Shown: positions 22,872 through 34,389 of the stretch, piece by piece
Layout of the letters: every line of letters begins with the position of its first letter
Position numbering within the stretch: position 1 is the stretch's first letter
Source: Pseudisothecium myosuroides
Lineage: Eukaryota; Streptophyta; Bryopsida; Hypnales; Lembophyllaceae
Direction of reading: 5' to 3'
DNA length: 64,000 nt
Assembly (NCBI GenBank): GCA_951799445.1
Contig: OX637297.1
Coordinates: 5,828,001 to 5,892,000 of the forward strand
The notes under the pieces: generated by a model
Seen by the model: only the letters and a program-made list of their open reading frames with translations
Told to the model about the DNA's origin: nothing
Database searches by the model: none
Program-made: the position numbers and the translations under genes

Positions 22872-25800
22872 GTGATTAGATTGGAGCTACAAGATGAAGG
22901 GAAGCTTCATCGGAAGGGAAGATTGTGCAGAAAAGTAAAAAGTGGCAGCAGTATCCCTCGACGAAGCGCTAGGATTGCTGCCATGTTGGAGACGAGTTTG
23001 CAGTGCAAGGAACTGACAGTGGATGTTGATGTTGTGCGAGGAAGGGACTTAATACAACGCAGAAGGGAACGACGACGCAAAACACACATCAGGAACATAA
23101 GAGAGTCAACAGAATCGAGCGTGAAGCAGATTAGACATTTGGCTGACCCCCCCTTTGTGTAAGTACTTGAAATAATATTTAGTCACTTCCTGTTTTGCAT
23201 ATATTGGAAACAAACAATAGAGCGTATATTGCGTAAACAGTTTGTAAGTAATCAATTTCTTTTATGAAATGCAGGCAAGGAGAATGAGTGAAGAGATGTC
23301 CTTGAACTTGGGATATGATTCTAGTTCCAGTGATTCATCTGGCAGTGAGTACGGAATGCTCTTTGATGTGGACGGGGATGACAACAAGATTATGGAGTGT
23401 AGTGTCTCAGACTCGAAAATTATGCAAGATGGACATGCAAGAATGCAAGGTGGACACGCAATTTCAGGAAGTGTGCCATGTCTTGATTCTCTTCCGAAAT
23501 TGTGGCCTCCAGGTTCAGGCACTCAATTTCAGGACTTCGTGATGCGTGCCTTCATGCAAACTGCCGCCTCGCTAATGGGCACATCCCCTACTTTTTTGCC
23601 GCATGCAGAAGCTGGAACCAATGCAAGTCCTTTGCTAAATTGTGGAGAAGGGAGTCCTAGCAGCATGTGGAATGAATTGACTTACAACAAAGCATTAGCG
23701 AGGTAGGAGAGGAAGCCCCAGATGAACAGAACCTCTGCTGGGGACGAAACAGATTCGCAAGAGGAGTTTCCTATCCCAAAGAACAAAAGTCCTCAACAAA
23801 AATCACTGCGCAAGCAGAGGTTGAATAGGTCACGAGTGAGGAAGGCTAACGAGTTAACAAGTAATCGGAAGGCCCTGAAGAAAGTGCCATATGTCATTCA
23901 CATCGATGGTACTAGAAGAGCAAAAGGTATCCACAAGCATGTGTGGAGTGCAACTGTGCGTGGGCAGTGCAGCCGGTTGGATCCAAGCAAGGACAACATG
24001 AATCATCACCCAAAACAAGTAATTGACAGTATTTGACAGGCTTTGGAGAAGAAGTGGGAATTTGAAGGATTTGCTCATCGGGCTAGGGAAATGTTCGAGA
24101 AGTGTGCCACAAAATGCATGAAAAATCGGAAAATGCACTTAAAAAAAAAGTGCAAGAAAAACGTTTGTGATTTGAAGCCAAGCTCCGTGAGCCCCTCTCA
24201 CTGGGCAAAAATTGTAGATCTATCGAAGGAATCATCAAAGCAGCCTATGTTGACGGGGTCCATACTAAGCACTGCGAAAGGAAAAGACATGAAGTTGGAA
24301 GCCCGGAAGGAATTGAAGGACGGACCATTGCAGTTGCAGGTATGTTCAATAGAAGAAGGTCATCGTGAAGTCCTTGTATGTTCTTTGACTTGTTAACAAC
24401 TAAAATTACTTGTAAGAGACACCAATAGACATACTCCACTGAAATGGAGAATTTGTCATGACCCTATTACTTTTGTGCTCCAAATTTGGTTCTGAAACAT
24501 GTATGAACTTGTACGCAGAGTTTGTCTTGCGGATTTGGGGTAGAGAATATGTGCGGAGAGAGGTTTTGTAATGTTGTGTATGTGCGTTTCATGTGCACAA
24601 AGTTGGAGGGATTATCCCTTCTTGCAAGTTGTTGTTCCACTGCTATTGTCGATGTTGATGTTCAAAGCTTCGAACATGCACACTAATGGGTGCTTGTCTT
24701 GTTCTATTGTCAGGGAAGTGACCAGCAGAGTCCAAGCAGGAGCCCAAATTGGGTTGCTATGATGAGTGACTCAATATTGGAAGAGGAAGAGAATGTCAAT
24801 GCAAAAATCCAGAAGCTGAGAAACGACTTGAAGCGACTTGAAAATTCGAGAAAGGTAATGAATTGCGTGATCCATCAACGTTGATTCCTGAGCTTTGAAG
24901 GTTTATGAAGTGATTGTTCAGAAGTACAAAGGCCTTGCAAATTGTTAAGAAATTTTTAATTTTCTTACACAAAATACCAAGAGCACTATAGGCTAGGCGT
25001 TTCTACTTGTCGAAATGCACCATTGTCGGTAATGTCAATGTTCACATGGTTTTCGTAAAAAAATTTTGGTCGTCATTAAATTGTTGCTAGTGAGGCTTAC
25101 ATATTGTTTGGAAGTGTTCACTTTGGAAAAACGTAGTGAATGTGATTTTAGAACAAAAATAATTGGTTAAAACCACATCATTGTACCAAGTTCAGTCAAT
25201 TGCATTCCATAGGAGATTATTGGGGATAGTGGGGAAAATAATTTATAATGTAATTAATTTAATCAATGTTAGCAAATATCATTATTTCAGTGTCCATGAC
25301 TATTGATTTCATTGTGAACAATGATTATTGATTTCATTATAATGGTTCTAATAGAGGACATTTTACTGTTTACATAACCCATGAGGTAAATGAAGGCTAT
25401 GTTCATTTTTGTCAATGATGCAAGATTGAATTTATTAGAAGTACCATGTTCCTTACCAATTGTTATATAGTTGTAAGGCAAGGTAAGAATGTTATGAGGT
25501 ACTTTGGACTGGTAAAGAATATAGGACATACATGGAGAATGATGAAAATGAGGACAAATTATTTATAGGCTATTAATAATTACTATTGACAGCTTCTTAT
25601 CATGGAAATTACAATCTTCTCACTTATTAGAGACGTTGAGTTAAAGAATTCACAGATGAGGAGTGACTGTACTAAAGTGAGGGCATCAACGGGCCCGGAG
25701 TTGCCATGCCGACGTAATGTATGCAGGTGTTGCATAATATTAATATACTCGAGACATGTGGGTGTCTCCTTCTCTCTTCTCAGAAATTTGCCATGTGTAA

Positions 25801-28655
25801 CCACCAATTTGTCGTGAATTAGAAGTCCAACGTTAGTTTTGAACAAGTTTTCCAATGTAACTCTTTTGAAATTAAAAAATAACTAGATTGGGACATGGTG
25901 AAGGTCATGTGGAGGAGGGTATTATCCGCACTTCTTTGCAGACGTGAACTCACTTGAGGACGCTTCATGGTTTTTCCCAGCTTCGTGATGTCATTCATGT
26001 GAGCCTATTTATACATGCAAACAGAATGCGTGACTAAATTGAACTCTCAAACGAAAAAAGAAGAAAGAGGAAGGTGTTCTAGGTAAGAGGATTTAATTTC
26101 TTGTTGGAGCGAAGTGATGTCCATTGGCAGCAAAGTCATTAGGCATGGACCATGCCCTTCAAAGAGTACCATGTTCAAACATGGCTAGTAATTGCCATTG
26201 AACGTCTACTAAAAACTAACGTTTGTTGAAATATGCTAAGCTTGGATGAAAATAAAGTGTACAAGATTGGACTTTTGCTTTTGTAATTTTTGGTATTGGT
26301 GATGATGATTAATTTTAAAATTTAAACCATTACTCCATTGAGGACACATGAACCCTGGGGGATGGTCAGTAGCGCTGTTTCTGCCGTGCGTGGAAGTTGA
26401 TGCTTTTGGGAAGGATATTATTGTGTGACCAATGTCGCTTGTACTGTGCAGTTTTGTATGTGGTCTGAAGAGGAAGCCGACGAACTGAAGTTGCGGAGCA
26501 TGACGGAAATTGGTCCTACCAATGATGTGAGCGCAGGTACAAATTAACTCAATCTATGTTCTTTATGAGACACCAAACATGTGTAAATGAAGAATTCGTG
26601 ATATTTAAGTTCATAAACTCATGGATATGTACGTTGCATGCGTAAGATGAAGATGAAGTGATGAGGAAACAAGAGGTTATATTGTTGGAAACTTCGGGCA
26701 AGGGAAAAATGCGAAACACTCTGGAATACTGTAAGCTAGTCATGGGATTCGAAAAGTTAAAAAAGGAAAGAGGCAGGCTTTGTAGACAATGTGAACAACC
26801 AAAACACATGGAGTAATAGGCTTTCATTATGAAGTTTGAACGTTTGCAGAAAGCAAGGTTCATGTGGCAAACTTGTTTTTGCAATTCACATGTGAAGTAA
26901 GAAGGGGAAAGGATTAAGGACCACATCACTTTTCTCAGAGGGAAGCGAAAATTGTAAATGAACATCAAAGAAGCAGTCAGCCATGATTATATTATTTTGT
27001 CCGGTTGAAGTTCTCTTTGTTAGGGAATTTCGTGGAAGTGGTACCCCAAATCCAGTAATTAGTAGTCGTTCATGTTTGAAGAGTGTTGTCATTTCATAGT
27101 TTGTGAGGAACAGAAGATGCTATGAAATTAAAAAATTCGCAAGGAGTAGTGACTAAGGTAACAGACTCTCAAATCGCACAGGCTCTAAAATCGCCCACCC
27201 TATTCAAATGTACATTGCTTGTACATGTAACTATTTTATAGCCTTCTGCAATGTAAAAACAATGTACTTTTTAGGGGGTGGGCAATTATAGTCCCATGCC
27301 ACTTCAACTTCAAAATTTCATAACTAATTCCAGTAAGCTCCACAAAATATGAAACGACTTGGTTTAGATGCCAATTCTTCTTATCTTAGAAGGAAAATTT
27401 ACTAAAAAATATTTCAAGGCATTTCACCTTTCCAAAATTCAGTTTCAGCTCTTAGGTGGGCGATTTTTGAAGCTCTTACCTTAAAGAATGAATGCAGAGA
27501 AAACCGGTGTTTGGAAGTGAAGATTTCATTTTAGAGGAACGAGTTCATGAACTTGTTCATCATAAATTGTGCATAGGGAGCACTATTATGTAAGTGAAGT
27601 GAAGATTATAATGAAGAAAACACGGACGGGGAGTCAGAGAAGGTGGATGGAAGAAATATTTATTTTTTTCAAAGTAATTGAAAAATTCTTATTAACACTT
27701 GCGTGGCTTTGCATGTGGACTTTAGCAGGTTTTGATGGCATGAAGGAGAACAGAAGGCCAGTGAATGTGAGTGGGCAGTTTGCGTCCAATGTTTCTTTAG
27801 GGTTGATAGGAAAAGGAAGGGAAGGAGTTTTGAAAGGCAAGGCGTTGTTCGGAGAGATCGACAAGAACGTCGCTTCATTTGTGCAAGGATGTGGATAGAC
27901 AAATGAAGGGAAACCAAGAGAGAGCTTCAAGGGCACGGAGGTGAGAGTAGTCATTACTTCAACATGGAATTTTAGGGATGTTGTGTATGTCGGAGGCATT
28001 ATTTGTGTGGCGGAGGAAGTTGTTGAATGAGTTGCTTTGTGTTTTAATTTATAGAGGATGAAAAAACTGTGCATGAAAGAATACAACGTCAAAAGTGGCA
28101 CCTATAAAGAGTGGCTTGCTGTTTTAGTAGAAATGAGGACGTCATAAGTGTTACATGTTGAGTCGATAGTGTAAATAAGAAGTTTTTCAATTTGGTATTG
28201 GTGTCCACCTCATAAGGAAATGGAATTATGAAAATGAGGTACACGTCTTGTTTGGAAATAAAGGAATTGCAAAGTTGGACTAGGAGTGTATGCTGTAATG
28301 CACAAAGAAAATTAAATCTTCGTATTTGTTGAAGACTATGGTAATGTAAGGCAAAATTTGGAATTTCAATTTGTGATGTTCTTAAGCTTGGCGACACGGA
28401 TGTTGATAAATGCAGATTGAGTGCGGGGATCTGGTCTCATTCTTAGCCGTGAGTGGAGAGAGAAGGGAAGAAATAGGGAAGGCCATCCTCATGGGCTTAG
28501 CAGGGTCAAAATATGGGAAGAAGGTAATTCCCAAGGGATGGCACCTTATCAAAGTGTACACATACACAGTCTCTGGAGCCTTGGAAATGTGTCCGTTCCC
28601 AACAGGGTGGACGGAGCAAGTGAAGCACAAAACCGTTCAAGAAGCAGAAGGTTAG
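22872..28655 (+). pseudogene. CACTA TNPA/Transposase_24-like gene, multi-exon, two in-frame stops
   Basis: Proposed exons: to 23156 (start unclear), 23275-24339, 24714-24854, 26452-26536 and 28416-28655. The first three introns keep phase 0 with GT/AG ends; the fit into the last exon fails, so an exon may be missing. Exon 1 is basic; exon 2 opens acidic/serine-rich and then resembles plant Transposase_24/TNPA proteins (KKVPYVIHIDGTRRAKG, WEFEGFAHRAREMFEKC, VSPSHWAKIVDLSKESS). Exon 3 is a short coiled coil (VNAKIQKLRNDLKRLENSRK). The last exon has CGDLVSFLAVSGER and GWHLIKVYTYTV. TAG at 23704-23706 and TGA at 24034-24036 interrupt exon 2. TNPA-type proteins bind subterminal repeats of CACTA elements. 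It runs divergently from the TNP2-type gene. Confidence 0.6.
27156..27481. mobile_element. Stowaway/Tc1-type MITE inside the CACTA gene
   Basis: Inverted ends AGGTAACAGACTC on the left, and AGGTAAGAGCTTC reading inward from the right, each followed inward by a related AATCGC and CGCCCACC stretch. Both ends are flanked by TA, the usual target for Tc1/mariner elements. It lies in a putative intron of the TNPA-like gene and has no coding capacity. Confidence 0.6.
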
Positions 28656-28659
28656 AATA

Positions 28660-29334
28660 TACTGTGGCTCGACAACTTTTTGTGCATGTAAGGGAGAAAT
28701 TGGATACCTCCGTGTACTTGGTGACCTTGTCACAATGAAAACCTGTAGAAGCGGTTGGTGCGGACGGAAAATGCCTAGTAGAGGGAGGAATACTACATAG
28801 TATTAAATTCATGTTTGTTTGTTTTCATTTTGAACGCTTCCGCAAGGCTGCGCAGTGCTTTTGCGTACACAGCAGTTAATAAGAGGAAGGGCAGCAACGT
28901 GTAAATGAGCTCCCCTACTCTGAAATACGGAGTAGTTGTGTATGAAGATATGTACATAGTATTGTGAACAAGCATAATAAAATCCTCTTATGAAGGATTC
29001 CTTTTATAAAAGAATTGTGATTCTTGGAATTTTAAATTGGGAAAGCTAGCTTAAAGCTGCCCAAATGTAGCATGCACGCATGAGCACGCGATTTCACAGG
29101 TCGCCAAATGTCAACAGCTACTGAAACCATAATTCTGAAAAAGTGACCGCCACAGGACTTCTGCTTCAGGCAAGTGGAAGCACCACATAGGCGTTGAGAA
29201 TGGCAAACCGATAAACCGGCACTTTCTCTGGAAAGCAAGGAATATGTTCTGGAATTTTATTTCAGAGCTGCCAAACCTTAAAGTGACTTCACGTCGTACT
29301 GAAAGACCGAGAAGCAGTCATTCAGAATTGTACC
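28660..29334. other. 3' subterminal region of the CACTA element
   Basis: No gene seen. It lies between the last TNPA-like exon and the terminal repeat. Confidence 0.3.
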
Positions 29335-29449
29335 TTAATGCTAGTCCTAGACACAACATTTTCAGCAACTTTTGCTTAAAACACAAGGTCATCTAGTATG
29401 GTTTTTTTGCTTGAATATCACACTCAAGGAACCCCCTTCTCCTGTAGTG
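29335..29449. mobile_element. Right terminus of a CACTA element
   Basis: Ends in CCCCCTTCTCCTGTAGTG, the inverted form of a CACTA terminus. It matches the ends of the MITEs at 41580 and 46350 and the fragment at 45415 (CACCCCTTCCTCTAGTAGTG). The subterminal CCTAGACACAACATTTT is also shared with the 45.3-kb fragment. This probably closes the element whose genes lie at 18-28.7 kb. I did not find the matching left end. Confidence 0.6.
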
Positions 29450-30493
29450 GGGGAATCGAAAACAGATGACGAGCAGGAGGACGGATCCGGTTCCGATGAA
29501 GAAGAAGAAGAGGAGGAGCTACACAAGCCACTGAACAAGCGGTAGAAGACAACGCCTCCTCACCGAAGAGGAACACCAACACCCCCGGGTGAGACTTCCA
29601 ATCCTGGGAAAGGACCAGAAGTTGAAGGACCGAGTTTGGATGAATCGGATCCGAATGATCCGTTCAACCAGTTGATCACCATCCTCTGCGGCGTGCGAGT
29701 GGATTGGGCGGTCAAGAAAAGGATTCTGACTCAGATCGGAGAGTTGGTGAATGCACTAGTGAATAGCCAACTTTCGGCAGTGGTGGCAGAATTCATCTCC
29801 AGCCCGGATGAGATCCGGAGGCAAGAAGCGGAGATTTGTCGACTTCAGAAGGAAGTCGATTCGTTGAAGGCAGAACTTTTCGCCTTCAAAGAAGACGTAA
29901 CCGCCACTAGGGAGATGGCGGAAGTAACATGGAAGGTAGCGGAGCAGGTGAAGGCCACTTTTGGGGAGACCGGAGAGGCCGCCACCAAGGCAAAGTTATT
30001 TGACGAGGGGCTGTTTAGGAATAAGAAGCTATCCGAAACCCGGTTGGTTCGGATTTTGACTGACTTCTCTGAGAAGGTAGAAGTGGTGATGGTGGAAGCA
30101 CGAGATGCGGCAGACCAGATGGAGGTGAGCAGTAGGAAGCTGACCGGATCCGTGTTCTCCAGGGAGATCCATCTGTCGGACCTCTCGCTACCGGAATCTT
30201 TTCTGGTTGGTGGCATCCAAAGGGAAGGAAAGGATCGGACCCCCCAGTCGAAGAAGAGTGGATGGAAACTCACGGCACCCATTAACTTAGATTCGTCGTC
30301 GGGGTCTGATGTCCCTGAATGTGAACACGGGGAGCGGAACCGGAACCTGGCGGAAGAGCCCAAGAGTCCTACACTGAACCAGGGTCAGGATCAAAGTATG
30401 GATCAAGCCCTGGATCAGAGTATTGACCAAGTTTTGGACCAGGATATGGACCCAGGAGTAGATCAAGGAGTAGATCAGGGTATGGTAGAATAG
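29450..30493 (+). pseudogene. Gag-like coiled-coil protein, unit A
   Basis: A continuous frame preceded by an acidic run (SDEEEEEEEL), with a TAG about 100 bases before the 285-residue open part (codons 29636-30493, opening at TTG, so the true start is unclear). A long coiled coil (RLQKEVDSLKAELFAFKEDV) is followed by AKLFDEGLFRNKKL, which matches AKLFDKEIHKAGSE in unit B. The C-terminus is a DQ-repeat (DQSMDQALDQSIDQVLDQ). It starts right after the CACTA terminus at 29449, and LTR-like noncoding DNA follows. No protease, integrase or reverse transcriptase is seen nearby, so it looks like a non-autonomous retroelement. Classification is tentative. Confidence 0.5.
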
Positions 30494-31740
30494 TTAGGAT
30501 TTAGTTTTAAAAGTGTTTGTTAGGATGGACCAGACCGGATGTTGATCCGGTCTGTCTGGTTTGGATCGGGTTTTATCCGGTCTGATCGGATCGGATGGGA
30601 CCGAAAGTTCCGCTTGGACTTTTGGGGGCCCTTTTTGTTGACTTTGTGATTTAAAAATGTATATAAGTCAGTCTCTGCAAAGGAGACTGAGAGTCTTTTC
30701 ACTTGAATCTTCTTGCGTATTTTATTTGTTTCTTGTTGTGCATCTTTCCTGAGTTTGGCATAGTTGTATGGTGAGGAGTTAGGAGGGCGCAAGTTGTTTT
30801 GGGAGTGATTTCTCCCCTTGATGTTACTGTTTTGCTCTTATGTACAAGTGAGTGGGTAGTGAAAGAGTTGGGAGTGGGTTTTCAGTTCCTCAGCACTTCT
30901 ACAGTTCAGGATTCCGGGCGAGAAAGCCGTTGTTAGGCTAGGCGGATAGGGAGGGATTCCTTAGTCGCGCTAGAGCTCCTGGGTGGGAAATCCGGTTGAG
31001 TGTCTGATCTCCTGTAAGGTCTCGCTGCCCTAGTTGGTAAACGGAAGAACTTTAGTTGATGTTGGAACGGACGGGTTTACTTGTAACCGCCTAACTTCGC
31101 ACGGAGGGAACTTGGCGTCAAGGTCGTTGTAGTATGAGAGGATCGTATGGGGGGTCTTTGTGTGACCTGCAATCCGGATTGCTATCCGGGTGGTTGTGAG
31201 AGATCAAACCGGATCCGAGTTAGTGTAGGAAGTAGCAGAATAGCAAAGTGGGTCTTTAGCCACTATAAGTCACGGAAGGAGTGGCGGGCCTGCCACTTTC
31301 AAAAGCAAGCGGCGATCCCTCTGATGGTGAAACAGGGGCTAAATCAAACCGGATTGGAGTAAGAGTACGTATGAGCGGACCGGAATGGATCGTTCCAGAG
31401 AAGTACCGGGATTGGAAGTTAGAAGATCCTGGATTGTGGTAGTTTTACAGGACCGGATAGCTGGATAGACCGGAAAAGATAGAGAGAAGTTTGGTCATAG
31501 TTTTCTGTGTTTTGGTATTTCCGGTTTTAGAAGTAGGACCGGAAAGTGGAATTTGGATACTGACAGAGCTAAAGTTTGAAATAGAGCTAGACATTTCACA
31601 AAATCTCGTGGGTTCGATCTTTAGAGTCATTTTGTTATGCTTTAGAGTGATTTTTGGGAGTATAACAGGGAATTTGCTTACTCTATGCTGCGACACATTC
31701 CCAGTCTCCAATGACTTCGGCATATGTTATTAGTCACCGT
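30494..31740 (+). repeat. LTR-like noncoding region, unit A
   Basis: It contains repeated CCGGTCTG/CCGGATC words, a TATA box (GTATATAAGTC, 30659) and a downstream transcript-leader-like stretch. Around 31130-31200, GACCTGCAATCCGGATTGC and GGTTGTGAG match a similar block at 37045-37085 in unit B. A short ATG frame from 31371 (GPEWIVPEKYRDWKLEDPG) may be the start of another gag. LTR borders and a tRNA primer site were not found. Confidence 0.4.
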
Positions 31741-32109
31741 TGGAGTATTGTAGTCTCGAGTATAGTCGACTCAAGGATAGACTCTAAATCATGTCCATAG
31801 AGTCATGGTTCAATAATCTAAATTTTGTGTTAGTAAAGTAGAAGACCTGGAGGTGGATAAAAACCATCTAATGAGGGTATAGTTGACTCGAGGATACGCC
31901 GCATTTAGAGAGAAGATCGTGACCAGACACAGTTGTTATCTACAAAAGATTAAATATTATAATAAGAACACTAGAAGGAACTTATCATCGACCCGAGTAT
32001 AAGTACACTCATCTTTATAGGAATGTGTTTCCGAAATTTGCGCCAGAAAAGTTAGGACCAATAGCGTTCAACATCACGGACATTCAAAATTGGATGCCCG
32101 CATAAGAAA

Positions 32110-32706
32110 TTGCTAAAAAATCCTAACATCTTCAATTCACTAATTTCTATCGTAGCCCTAGCAGTAAAGCAAGAAATGCGCGTGCATACGACATGTAGAA
32201 GCAACGGGAGAAACTACATACTGTGCAAATTGGTCCAAGAACAAAGTTACTTACTACAAATTGATCTCAATGAACAAGAAAAGGTCGTAATACACTTCAC
32301 GGTTTGCATGGAATTGGGAAAACTAGACAATCATTCTGCCAGATCGAAAGGTCAAAGCGGTGAGCAGGAGCGATGCAGATGCAGCAAAGTGAATGGAACA
32401 ACTAAGGCCGCCTTCTTGCACTACGACGAAAACTTCGCGACCTCAAAGTTCTCCAGGAGAGAAGAGAAGTCTTGCGGGAGGAAGGCGCCAGTACGAAGGA
32501 TGGCGCAAGAAGGAAAGAATGTGCGCAAAGGAAGGAAGGCGCAAAAATCCCAAATTTCAAAATTCCGCAAAGTCAACGCATGCCCGAATTTGTACTGCGG
32601 AAAGCCTGGTAGCGTGAATTCATGCCCTCTCATTTTAAGGGTACGCTCCACTTCAAAAACTATTCTATACTTAAAAAAGCAAAAAAAAAGTCTCCCGCCG
32701 TGGTAG
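32110..32706 (+). CDS. Unrecognised ORF
   Basis: A 198-residue open frame, Lys/Arg-rich in its second half (FSRREEKSCGRKAPVRRMAQ). No known domain is recognised and there are no neighbours to give it a role. The stretch 31740-32110 before it holds repeated GAGTATAG...GACTC words. It may be chance coding within a degenerate repeat. Confidence 0.15.
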   Translation: MLKNPNIFNSLISIVALAVKQEMRVHTTCRSNGRNYILCKLVQEQSYLLQIDLNEQEKVVIHFTVCMELGKLDNHSARSKGQSGEQERCRCSKVNGTTKAAFLHYDENFATSKFSRREEKSCGRKAPVRRMAQEGKNVRKGRKAQKSQISKFRKVNACPNLYCGKPGSVNSCPLILRVRSTSKTILYLKKQKKSLPPW

Positions 32707-32884
32707 TGCCCTACAATTGCTGGATTTGGTTGATTCATATCCAGGTGTTGCACTCGGTTCACAAAATCACGAAGCGCTAATGCAGGCCCTATTTTTGCAG
32801 TTACTTGCAACAATTTCTGCTTCCATTTTGTAGATGTTTTGCTGCAAAAACAATCAATTTTGGAGAGTTCCTTCCAATTTTGTA

Positions 32885-33165
32885 CATGGCGATTATAAGG
32901 TTTAGGATTTAGGGTTCAAGATCCAAGGTTAAGGCTTAGGTAGGGTTTAGGCTTTACTAATAAGGTTTTTAGGGTTTAGGATTCTAGGGTCACAACCCAT
33001 TTCATTTTTTGTATCAAACGCTAAACCCTAAAACCCTTAACCTAAACTCTATCCTTAAACTGTGAACTGTGAACTCTAAATTGTAAAAACTTTACCTTTA
33101 AACCCTAAAAAACCCTGAAAACGTAAATTAAAAGGTCAAACCCTAAATCCTAAACCCTTTAATTT
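32885..33165. repeat. Degenerate interstitial telomere-like repeat in inverted halves
   Basis: The first half (about 32897-32988) carries TTTAGGG-type motifs (GGTTTAGGATTTAGGGTTC, TTTTAGGGTTTAGGATT). The second half (about 33020-33165) carries the reverse, CCCTAAA (CGCTAAACCCTAAAACCC, AAACCCTAAATCCTAAACCC). The plant telomere unit is TTTAGGG. Confidence 0.65.
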
Positions 33166-33169
33166 AAAA

Positions 33170-34385
33170 TGCAGTCGCTGTAATTAATAGCACTTCATGA
33201 AATTAAATCATAATTGTTGCGTTTAATTTTCATAAATTCATGAACAAACATTTTGAAAATATATTTAGGGCATCACATCCATGAGAACATTCATGAATGC
33301 AAGGATTTGGCTATTAAATCTTGGGTGATTGCATAAAACACTTATACTATTTTCTATCACACGTCTTGTATTGATTAGTTTTTTGGCTATAATTCTTGGG
33401 TTTTGACTCCAAATGATTCAAAATTCATAGATAAGGTACTGATGACTATTATACACCTTGTCAATTTTTTTGGAATTTCTTAAAAATGTTTTACTATTTA
33501 ATAATAGCCCCCAATATTATGTCACAAATGCCAATTTGGAGGGTTTTAGTACTATTTAGTACCCATAAAAAAGAATTTGGAGCTGAAATTTGGTAGAGAT
33601 GGTCTTCTAGTAGACTTGTAGCTATTGTCCAAAGGAATTCTATAAATACTTAATTTTGTGTGTAGAAGTCCACAAATTGAGTCCCTTTCTACTAGCATTT
33701 TGAAGCATGTAAAATATTATTTTGGTGGTCTTTTTGGTGAATGATTATCTCCATAGAGTTGCTACAAATGGCTAATTTTTATTTTTTTAATTTAAAATTT
33801 TTCCTATTTTCTACTAATTAAAACATCAAAGTATGTATTTTCTAGCGACTTGGCACTTTTCTAGTTCTCCTACTTAGAGAATTTTTTAATAAACTTCCTT
33901 TGGTGGTTACCTTCATCTTAAAGGTGCATACATTGGCCATATTTTTTAATTTTTTTAAAATTGATTTTCTAATTTTAAGGTACTCCAAAAAAAATCATGA
34001 GTACTATTGCAAAACGCAAAAAATAGTACAGGTGTTTTGTTCAATCACCCACTTGCCCATTAAAATAAGTCTATGTGGATTTGATAAATTAAATGTTGAG
34101 GTTGAAAATACTTTAGGATTACTTTCAAATCCATGGCGCGGAAACGGCTACCCTAAAACAGCTAGGAACAGCTTTTGGGAGAAGACCAAGGGGTCGGAAC
34201 TCCCACTCTCATTTTTCATTCTTGAGTTAAGAGCATCCTTGGAGCGCTCATAGTTGATTTGGTAGTGCGTAAGGGTGTTAGGAGAGAGAGAGATCTTAGT
34301 TTCTGGATCTGGCAGACAGGAAAAAGATCGGCGCTTGGCAAAAGGTTTCCGTAGCTTTGTCTTTTTGAGGGATTGTACAAGGTTT
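33170..34385. other. AT-rich noncoding DNA
   Basis: No gene seen; long T and A runs. The end (34260-34385) leads into gag-like unit B. Confidence 0.35.
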
Positions 34386-34389
34386 TGAT

